A stretch of 64,000 bases of DNA from NCBI GenBank assembly GCA_052266715.1, contig JBQPRB010000004.1; one strand, 5' to 3'. A program made the translations under genes and the position numbers. This document shows positions 58,153 through 64,000 of the stretch, piece after piece (the stretch's first letter is position 1; every line of letters starts with the position of its first letter). Below the pieces are notes generated by a model. That model did no database searches, was not told where the DNA came from, and worked only from the letters and a program-made list of their open reading frames with translations. The stretch comes from Jeotgalibaca sp052266715 (GTDB taxonomy: Bacteria; Bacillota; Bacilli; Lactobacillales; Aerococcaceae).

Positions 58153-59646
58153 ATGCATCAGGCAAAAACAGCAATAGTGATCGGTGGCGGTTTAGGTGGA
58201 CTTTCTGCAGCAGTATCCTTGGCACAGCGTGGCTTCAAAGTGTCACTTTATGAAAAAAATGGACACTTAGGTGGAAAACTCAACCGTTTAAACACAGACG
58301 GCTTTGGTTTCGATTTAGGTCCCTCTATTCTGACAATGAAGCCTATTTTTGAAAAACTCTTTACTAATAGTGATGTAAAGATGGAAGATTACATTTCGAC
58401 GGAACGGGTAGAGCATGAATGGCGTTCCTTCTTTCCCGATGGCAGTATTTTGGATCTCTACGGCGACTTGGAAAAAATGGCTGAACAAAATTCAGAATTA
58501 AGTAAACAGGATATGGATGAGTACCGGGAATTTCTGGAATATGCCCGCAAACTATATGAAATCACCGAAGAAGGTTATTTTAACGAGGGGCTCGATAATA
58601 CGGGTGAAGTGTTCCGTCATCATGGGCTCATTGATTCAATCAAGGGTTTCGATCTTCTTACAACGATGTATGATGCGATTGCAAAACGCATCCAAAATCA
58701 AAAATTGCGGGACATGCTTGCTTATTTCATCAAATATGTGGGCTCTTCTCCTTACGATGCACCTGCTGTTTTAAATATGATGATTTATATGCAACATAAA
58801 CAAGGCATTTGGTATGTACCGGGTGGCATGCATGGGATAGCTGACGGCATTGTAAAACTAGGGAAAGAAATCGGTGTTGATTTCTATACGAACCAGGAAA
58901 TTATTCGCCTGAATTCCGATGGTGACAAAATTGTATCGGCTGAACTTGCAGATGGTACGTTAGTAGAAGCTGATTATTTTATTTCCAATATGGAAGTTAT
59001 TCCAGCTTATGACAAGTTATTGGGCGAGAGTGAAAAATTCACCAAAAAGCTGGAAGAAAAATTCGAACCGGCAAGTTCCGGATTGGTTCTTCACCTAGGT
59101 GTTAAAGGTGAGTACCCACAGCTTGCACATCATAACTTTTTCTTTTCAAAAAACCCGGAAAAAAGCTTTAATCAAATTTTCCATAAGCACGAACTACCCG
59201 ATGATCCAACGATTTATTTGGTAAATGTCAATAAAACGGATGAGTCCCAGACGATCCCTGGCCACGAGAACATAAAGGTCCTCCCCCATATCCCCTATAT
59301 ACAGGACAAACCTTTTACAAAAGCGGACTATGATGCATTAGAGGAACGGGTGCTCATCAAGTTGGAAGAGATGGGCTTGACTGATTTACGCAAAAGAACG
59401 GTTGTAAAAAATAGATGGTTGCCGGAAGATATTCAAGAGACCTATTACTCCCATCGTGGTGCTATTTACGGAACAGTCTCAAACCGTAAAGCAAATCGCG
59501 GTTTCAAGCATGAAAAAGAGAGTGAGAAATATGACAATCTCTATTTTGTAGGCGGAACGGTCAACCCAGGTGGCGGTATGCCAATGGTTACTCTCAGTGG
59601 CCAACAAGTGAGTGATAAAATCGTCAAAAAAGAACAAAACCGATAA
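58153..59646 (+). CDS. crtP: Diaponeurosporene oxidase CrtP (CrtNb)
   Basis: This 497-residue flavoprotein oxidises the terminal methyl of diaponeurosporene to an aldehyde or acid level on the way to staphyloxanthin-like pigments. Its FAD motif is AIVIGGGLGGLSAAVSLAQR; then GFGFDLGPSILTMKPIFEKL, EWRSFFPDGSILDLYG and VNPGGGMPMVTLSGQQVSDK agree closely with S. aureus CrtP. A GGAGGGACAG site precedes the ATG. It heads crtP-aldH-crtQ-crtO, with 15 bases to aldH. Confidence 0.95.
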   Translation: MHQAKTAIVIGGGLGGLSAAVSLAQRGFKVSLYEKNGHLGGKLNRLNTDGFGFDLGPSILTMKPIFEKLFTNSDVKMEDYISTERVEHEWRSFFPDGSILDLYGDLEKMAEQNSELSKQDMDEYREFLEYARKLYEITEEGYFNEGLDNTGEVFRHHGLIDSIKGFDLLTTMYDAIAKRIQNQKLRDMLAYFIKYVGSSPYDAPAVLNMMIYMQHKQGIWYVPGGMHGIADGIVKLGKEIGVDFYTNQEIIRLNSDGDKIVSAELADGTLVEADYFISNMEVIPAYDKLLGESEKFTKKLEEKFEPASSGLVLHLGVKGEYPQLAHHNFFFSKNPEKSFNQIFHKHELPDDPTIYLVNVNKTDESQTIPGHENIKVLPHIPYIQDKPFTKADYDALEERVLIKLEEMGLTDLRKRTVVKNRWLPEDIQETYYSHRGAIYGTVSNRKANRGFKHEKESEKYDNLYFVGGTVNPGGGMPMVTLSGQQVSDKIVKKEQNR

Positions 59647-59661
59647 TGAGGTGTCCTGTTT

Positions 59662-61059
59662 ATGGTTACCAATAATCTGGATCTGATTGAAGACATTCAA
59701 AAAATACAGCGTCAACGCAGTTGCGAGTTAGGGTGTACAGGATTAGATCATCGGCTTTACGCCCTCTCACAACTAAAACGACTATTAGAGGAACATGAGT
59801 CCGAATGGCTCCTGGCTCTGAAAAAAGATCTTGGTAAACCGGCAGTAGAAGCTTATGCTTCTGAGCTGGGGGTGTTGTTGAATGAAATTGAATATGCAGA
59901 GAAGAATTTAGCTGACTGGTTAAAACCTCTTTCACAGGGTCGCTTTTTATTGTCAGGCAAAGATAAAGTCGTCACTTCTTATTATCCTTATGGCAGTGTG
60001 TTGGTTTTAGCCCCCTGGAATTATCCTTTACAGTTAGCATTGATGCCGGTCATTGGTGCGCTGGCGGGTGGAAATGGCGTTGTTCTAAAACCTTCCGAAT
60101 TTGCGCCAGCAACAAGTAAACTCCTCTCGAAACTTGTGCCTGTTTATTTTCCAAAAAAGGTTTTATATGTGGTTGAGGGGGACAGCAAAGTTGCAGAAAG
60201 TTTAACCAGGCTGCAATGGGACTTCATTTTTTTCACGGGGAGTCCTGAGACCGGCACGAAAGTGTATGAGGCAGCGGCGAGTCATTTAACCCCGGTTTTA
60301 TTGGAATTAGGTGGGAAGAATCCCTGTATTTTGGATGAATCTGGTGTTAATGATGCGGCGGTCAAAAAGATTGCTTGGGGCAAATTCTTAAATGCGGGCC
60401 AAAGTTGTATCGCTCCGGATACGATATATGTTCCTCGTGAACAGTTGGGTTCGTTTCTGGAAAAAATGAAATCACAGATTCAAGCATTCTATGGAGTAGA
60501 TCCGCAACTTTCGCCAGATTATGGGCGGATTATTCATGCTGAACAGTTCCACAAAGTTTTACGTTATTTGGATGATGGGAAGATTTATTACGGTGGTGAA
60601 TATTCTGAGGAAAACCGCTATATTGCGCCGACTTTATTGGTGGATGTTAAACCCGGCAGTGAGGTTACCAAAGATGAGATATTTGGGCCCATTCTTCCCG
60701 TAATCCCTTATGATTCGCTGGACGATCTGAAAGCAGAATTGAATCGGCTACCGATTCCTTTGTGTATATATGTTTTTAGTTCAAAAAAAGAAACGATTGA
60801 GGAATTGCAAAAAGGTTTGGAAAGTGGATCTTTCAGCATTAATGAAGTTATTATGCACGCAGTGAATCCTTTTGTAGCATTTGGTGGGAAAGGAAAGAGC
60901 GGCCTTGGCAGATATCATGGTGAGGCTAGTTTCCAAGCTTTTACTTATCCACGAGCTGTTTATTCCAAAAAGGCTCCCCTAGGACTTTCCAAGCAATTTC
61001 CACCCTACTCAAAATCAGCACTACAAGCCTTACGAAAACTACGGAAAAAAATTTTCTAA
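59662..61059 (+). CDS. aldH: Carotenoid aldehyde dehydrogenase (AldH/CrtNc)
   Basis: This 465-residue NAD(P)-dependent aldehyde dehydrogenase belongs to the class-3-like group. Catalytic residues are the glutamate in PVLLELGGKNPC (about residue 217) and the cysteine in LNAGQSCIAPDTIY near 250; cofactor segments are VLAPWNYPLQL and FFTGSPETG. In staphyloxanthin synthesis it turns 4,4'-diaponeurosporenal into the acid; in S. aureus its gene lies away from crtOPQMN, but here it sits in the crt operon. It is followed 12 bases later by crtQ. Confidence 0.92.
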   Translation: MVTNNLDLIEDIQKIQRQRSCELGCTGLDHRLYALSQLKRLLEEHESEWLLALKKDLGKPAVEAYASELGVLLNEIEYAEKNLADWLKPLSQGRFLLSGKDKVVTSYYPYGSVLVLAPWNYPLQLALMPVIGALAGGNGVVLKPSEFAPATSKLLSKLVPVYFPKKVLYVVEGDSKVAESLTRLQWDFIFFTGSPETGTKVYEAAASHLTPVLLELGGKNPCILDESGVNDAAVKKIAWGKFLNAGQSCIAPDTIYVPREQLGSFLEKMKSQIQAFYGVDPQLSPDYGRIIHAEQFHKVLRYLDDGKIYYGGEYSEENRYIAPTLLVDVKPGSEVTKDEIFGPILPVIPYDSLDDLKAELNRLPIPLCIYVFSSKKETIEELQKGLESGSFSINEVIMHAVNPFVAFGGKGKSGLGRYHGEASFQAFTYPRAVYSKKAPLGLSKQFPPYSKSALQALRKLRKKIF

Positions 61060-61071
61060 GGAGGGAGAATC

Positions 61072-62178
61072 GTGCTTTATATTTATGTCATTATTTTAGT
61101 TTTATCGTTATTAAGTGGATTGGCGATGCTCTGGCATGTTCCAACGCTTACGGAAAATAGGGAGCAGCTCAAAAAAAGAAATAAACACGTATCCATTATT
61201 ATTCCAGCTAGAAATGAAGAGAAAAATTTGCCGATTCTCCTGGATTCCTTAAGAAAACAAACTTACCAACCACTTGAAATTTTAGTCATCGATGATCATT
61301 CCCAAGACCAGACTGCCCTCATTGCCAAAAAATACGGTGCAGAGGTTATTCAATTTAAAGCCGACAAGTCTGGCTGGGTTGGCAAGTCAGCGGCCTGTTG
61401 GTATGGCGCCCAAGCCGCAGCTGGGGATTGGTTATTGTTTCTGGATGCGGATATCTTTTTCCCAGAAACCGATAGCCTCCTTCGAATTATAAATCACTTT
61501 CAAGAAGAAGGCGTTCTTTCAATTCAACCCTACCACATAGTCCATCACCTATACGAAAACTTATCAACTGTTTTTAATATTATGGTCCTTACCGGAATGA
61601 ATTATTTTTCTGTTTTAGGAAACCGTCTGAGACCTGCGGGTGCTTTTGGTCCGTCATTGCTTTGTACAAGGTCCGCTTATTTTCAAGTAGGTGGCCACAA
61701 AAAAGTTCGTGACTCCATTATGGAGAATGTTGCACTAGGGAAATACTTCCACGAACAGGATTTTCCGGTTTCACTCTTTTCGGGTAAACATACTTTGCAT
61801 TTTCGGATGTATCCTGATGGGATTGGTAGTCTGGCTGAGGGCTGGGCTAAAAGTTTTGCTTCCGGTTCAGTCGCGACGCATCCTTTTCTATTAATTTGCA
61901 CGAGCTTCTGGATAACCGGTGCTCTAACTACATTTTTCTATTTAATAGTTGCCGCTTTGCTAGGAAAGCCTTTTGAATTATTAGTTGCTATTGTTGGATA
62001 TCTCTTGTATTTCATGCTGTTTTTCAGAATGGCAAGGAAATCTGGTCGCTTCTATTGGCTCGCTTTATTTTGTTATCCAGTGCTATTTATTTATTTCGTC
62101 TTTCTTTTTGGTTGGTCGGCTCTCCAAACATTCGTGTTCAAAAGTGTCTCCTGGAAAGGGCGAAAAATAAAACTTTAG
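61072..62178 (+). CDS. crtQ: Carotenoid glycosyltransferase CrtQ
   Basis: This 368-residue GT2 enzyme starts with GTG at 61072 after GGAGGGAG. It has an N-terminal membrane segment, the GT-A core (HVSIIIPARNEEKNLPILLD, EILVIDDHSQDQ, WLLFLDADIFFP), and three C-terminal membrane segments. CrtQ adds glucose to diaponeurosporenoic acid at the membrane in S. aureus; the same order here, followed by CrtO, supports that role. The sugar itself could differ. Confidence 0.92.
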   Translation: MLYIYVIILVLSLLSGLAMLWHVPTLTENREQLKKRNKHVSIIIPARNEEKNLPILLDSLRKQTYQPLEILVIDDHSQDQTALIAKKYGAEVIQFKADKSGWVGKSAACWYGAQAAAGDWLLFLDADIFFPETDSLLRIINHFQEEGVLSIQPYHIVHHLYENLSTVFNIMVLTGMNYFSVLGNRLRPAGAFGPSLLCTRSAYFQVGGHKKVRDSIMENVALGKYFHEQDFPVSLFSGKHTLHFRMYPDGIGSLAEGWAKSFASGSVATHPFLLICTSFWITGALTTFFYLIVAALLGKPFELLVAIVGYLLYFMLFFRMARKSGRFYWLALFCYPVLFIYFVFLFGWSALQTFVFKSVSWKGRKIKL

Positions 62179-62189
62179 GAGGTTGCCAT

Positions 62190-62705
62190 ATGTTCGTCAC
62201 GTTACCTGTCGCGTGGATTATCATCCTTGATTTTGTAGCTTGGTTTTTCTTCCATATGGCAATCTCTCTCTTCTTCATGAAAGTTCCCGATGACTGGTAT
62301 GCGCGGACGGAAAAAGGTTTCCGGCCATGGGAATGGGAACGGAACGGCGATTTTTGGAACAGCCTCTTCGGCATCCGCAATTGGAAAAGGTTCCTCCCGG
62401 ACGGCAGCATAATTGTTAAAAATGCCTATAACAAAACCAATTTACAGGGCACGGATTTAGACGGCCTGCGGAAATTCATCATTGAGACCAAACGGGCCGA
62501 ACTGACGCATTGGGCCTTGATTCCACCCGCATTTCTTTTTTTCATCTGGAATCCACCCTGGGCTGGTAGTATCATGGTAATCTATGCCCTCTTGGCAAAT
62601 ATCCCTTTCATCATGGCGCAACGCTATAACCGTCCCCGTTTGGAACGACTCTACAAACTGATTTTGCGTCGCCAGCAACGACAAGCAGTGCAGGAAAAAC
62701 CGTGA
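62190..62705 (+). CDS. crtO: Glycosyl-4,4'-diaponeurosporenoate acyltransferase CrtO
   Basis: This 171-residue membrane protein matches CrtO of the staphyloxanthin pathway: KVPDDWYARTEKGFRPWEWE, NGDFWNSLFGIRNWKRFLPD, ETKRAELTHW and AQRYNRPRLERLYKL are the shared blocks. It attaches a fatty acid to the sugar of the carotenoid, the last step. The ATG at 62190 has TAGGAGG; the longer frame from 62055 overlaps crtQ. It ends the crtP-aldH-crtQ-crtO unit and converges on the DUF4385 gene 11 bases away without a visible terminator. Confidence 0.93.
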   Translation: MFVTLPVAWIIILDFVAWFFFHMAISLFFMKVPDDWYARTEKGFRPWEWERNGDFWNSLFGIRNWKRFLPDGSIIVKNAYNKTNLQGTDLDGLRKFIIETKRAELTHWALIPPAFLFFIWNPPWAGSIMVIYALLANIPFIMAQRYNRPRLERLYKLILRRQQRQAVQEKP

Positions 62706-62715
62706 TTACCAATTT

Positions 62716-63162
62716 TCAGCCATATTTCTTCTGGTGCTCTTTCTTCAGCTTGAGGTAGTCTTGATCTTCCCTCACGATTTTCCATTTTTCCATGAATATG
62801 GCTGCGGAGGCTGCCTTTTCTTCATTAAGCGTCCGTTCTTTTATTTCGCCTTTTTCATCGTACTTCCTGCCGCCCTTATAGTTGGCATAGCGTCGGGAGC
62901 GGGTGTATCCCATCTGTAGAAATTTCCTGGCCATATCCATTCCCACAAAATCTGCGGCTTTCTTGTAATCCAGGTACATCTGATATATTTTTTCAGATGA
63001 CTCCTTGGCAATTTCTGGAGTTTTGAAGCGCCAGTGCGGAAGAATTTCGCTCTTGTAAGGTTCTACAAGCAGAACACCCTGTTCTCCTCGACCCACTCTG
63101 TACAGTTCAGGTTGTTCGCGAAAATTGATATTATCAAAATCGAGTTCGTAATTGAATGTCAT
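62716..63162 (-). CDS. DUF4385 family protein
   Basis: This 148-residue protein matches DUF4385: it begins FNYELDFDNINFREQPELYR, then VGRGEQGVLLVEPYKSEILP and HWRFKTPEIAKESSEKIYQM, and it has many Lys, Tyr and Glu residues. GMDMARKFLQMGYTRSRRYA with NYKGGRKY is a basic, possibly nucleic-acid-binding stretch. The start at 63162 has GGAGGTGGG. No signal peptide or membrane segment is present. Function is unknown. Confidence 0.85.
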   Translation of the reverse strand: MTFNYELDFDNINFREQPELYRVGRGEQGVLLVEPYKSEILPHWRFKTPEIAKESSEKIYQMYLDYKKAADFVGMDMARKFLQMGYTRSRRYANYKGGRKYDEKGEIKERTLNEEKAASAAIFMEKWKIVREDQDYLKLKKEHQKKYG

Positions 63163-63235
63163 TTTTCCCACCTCCTTAATAGTTTCATTCATGACAAACC
63201 ATACTCCACTAAATCATTCAAATCAACTATCTTGG

Positions 63236-63290
63236 CTACAAAAAATAGATATATCAAAGGTCATGAAAACCTTGATATATCTATTTTTTT
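63236..63290. terminator. Strong inverted repeat after tRNA-Thr
   Basis: AAAAATAGATATATCAA (63241-63257, with further A to the left) pairs with TTGATATATCTATTTTT, with GGT/ACC inside after one unpaired A. T and A ends make it usable on both strands. It ends the tRNA-Thr transcript on the minus strand. Confidence 0.8.
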
Positions 63291-63295
63291 CAGTA

Positions 63296-63368
63296 TGCCG
63301 GATGCAGGACTTGAACCTGTGACCCCCGCGTTACGAGTGCGATGCTCTACCAACTGAGCTAATCCGGC
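63296..63368 (-). tRNA. tRNA-Thr (anticodon CGT)
   Basis: Minus-strand cloverleaf: acceptor GCCGGAT/ATCCGGC, D arm GCTCAGTTGGTAGAGC, anticodon loop CTCGTAA (CGT), T arm ACAGGTTCAAGTCCTGC-type loop GTTCAAGTC. No CCA is encoded. The last pair of the anticodon stem (31:39) would be A-C, a slight irregularity. Confidence 0.9.
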
Positions 63369-63464
63369 TTTTGATGTGCTAGCACATACAAGAATTATTA
63401 TAAAACTATTTTGAGAAAAGTAAAGAGGACTTTTATTTCAAAGTCCTCTCCAATAAGCTGTGTC

Positions 63465-63749
63465 CTACTTCTTTTCTGCCATGACATCAGCATATTTATC
63501 AGGTTTTTTATCAAATTGCGTAACTACATAAGAACATTGTGCAACAATCTTCTTGCCTTCTTTACGCATTTCATCTACTAAATGATCAAGCATCTTTTCG
63601 GCTACTCCTTGACCACGCAATGAAGGATCAACAAAGGTATGGTTAGCTCCCACTGTGTTATCATCAATCGGCTTGTAAGTGATTTCTGCTACCATCTTCC
63701 CTGATTCATCCAGCTTTCGATAGCCATTGCCATGTTTAACAAACTCCAT
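63465..63749 (-). CDS. Small GNAT-type N-acetyltransferase (YjdJ-like)
   Basis: This 94-residue protein is the shortened GNAT fold seen in GCN5-like acetyltransferases of the Gcn5-related, YjdJ/YidJ type: KMVAEITYKPIDDNTVGANH, then FVDPSLRGQGVAEKMLDHLV (the CoA-binding R-G-Q-G-V-A loop) and IVAQCSYVVTQFDKKPD. Its usual role is unknown. The start at 63749 has AGAGGGG; the longer frame to 63998 runs through the 5S rRNA region and is not used. Confidence 0.88.
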   Translation of the reverse strand: MEFVKHGNGYRKLDESGKMVAEITYKPIDDNTVGANHTFVDPSLRGQGVAEKMLDHLVDEMRKEGKKIVAQCSYVVTQFDKKPDKYADVMAEKK

Positions 63750-63826
63750 AATAATTCCCCTCTCATTTTCCAATATCAAGTTCAGTTTAGCATTGAAGAT
63801 AGTAAAAAGATAATAATTTGTATTTG

Positions 63827-63873
63827 AGGGCACCAAAAAACACCTTAGATTAATAAATAATCCAAGGTGTTTT
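63827..63873 (-). terminator. Terminator of the rRNA operon
   Basis: AAAACACCTT (63837-63846) pairs with AAGGTGTTTT (63864-63873), with more A-T pairs inside. T residues follow on the minus strand, just past the 5S rRNA. Confidence 0.8.
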
Positions 63874-63878
63874 AATTT

Positions 63879-63997
63879 TGCGCGGCAGCGTCCTACTCTC
63901 ACAAAGGGAAACCCTTCACTACAATCGGCGCTAAGAAGCTTAACTTCTGTGTTCGGGATGGGAACAGGTGTGGCCTTCTCGCCATCGCCACCGCACA
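63879..63997 (-). rRNA. rrf: 5S ribosomal RNA
   Basis: The minus strand reads as a standard 5S: TGTGCGGTGGCGATGGCGAG at the 5' end, CCCATCCCGAACACAGAAGT in the middle, and GTGAGAGTAGGACGCTGCCG near the 3' end. The terminal helix closes. It is the last gene of an rRNA operon whose 23S lies beyond the window edge. Confidence 0.95.
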
Positions 63998-64000
63998 TCT

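Noticed and set aside
63465..63998. A long 177-codon version of the small GNAT protein
   Set aside because: The extra N-terminal part runs through the 5S rRNA and its terminator; the ribosome site supports the ATG at 63749.

Overview
The window is AT-rich, low-GC Gram-positive chromosome. The evidence is a glmS ribozyme upstream of glmS, the cdaA-cdaR-glmM block, strong AGGAGG ribosome sites, lipoproteins with typical lipoboxes, tRNA genes mostly without encoded CCA, and a staphyloxanthin-type C30 carotenoid locus. Together with several Lactobacillales-type families this suggests a pigmented, Carnobacteriaceae-like lactic acid bacterium; that placement is inference. No prophage, insertion sequence or CRISPR array is visible. 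Most genes are on the minus strand.

1-5,900: a lipid and envelope block. It holds a PEP/pyruvate-binding enzyme cut by the window edge, a UbiA prenyltransferase, phosphatidylserine decarboxylase, a CDP-alcohol phosphatidyltransferase, a CarS-like cytidylyltransferase, a PlsC-like acyltransferase, a GT2 glycosyltransferase and uppP. 6,000-11,100: a DUF4153 membrane protein, an AraC regulator, a FAD/NAD(P) protein and a GNAT enzyme. 11,200-15,740: an exopolysaccharide pair, namely a giant GH18-like/deacetylase/GT2 fusion and a GH8 lipoprotein, with a structured leader. 16,200-25,900: a bactofilin-like membrane protein broken by a one-base frameshift, a DUF1697 fragment, ddh, and many single-gene housekeeping or accessory enzymes including rsgA.

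25,960-31,480: amino-sugar and c-di-AMP genes (cdaA-cdaR-glmM, then glmS with its ribozyme). 31,600-40,800: a DUF975 protein, azoR, tRNA-Gln and tRNA-Tyr, a UbiB-type kinase with a phasin-like partner, an ECF S component, a TVP38 protein, an M20 amidohydrolase divergent from a membrane transporter, and an old-yellow-enzyme relative. 40,870-49,380: an oligopeptide ABC transporter operon (oppB-oppC-oppA-M20 peptidase-oppD-oppF-M20 amidohydrolase). Its leader encodes a 25-residue peptide with Ile-Ile-Leu-Leu-Ile codons followed by mutually exclusive antiterminator and terminator helices. This is a textbook-shaped ribosome-mediated attenuator and the most interesting regulatory element here.

49,580-54,600: a GH3 glycosidase, a ferric-reductase-like flavocytochrome, an SDR and a small membrane protein. 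54,600-62,710: a complete staphyloxanthin-like carotenoid locus, with crtN-crtM-ohrR-gpx on the minus strand and crtP-aldH-crtQ-crtO on the plus strand. The two are driven by divergent promoters that carry the same sequence motif. The arrangement couples pigment synthesis to a peroxide-sensing regulator and a peroxidase. 62,700-64,000: a DUF4385 protein, tRNA-Thr, a small GNAT protein and the 5S rRNA that ends an rRNA operon.

Starts were moved from the longest open frame to internal codons wherever a Shine-Dalgarno sequence decided it. Functions are family-level readings made by eye; no database search was run.
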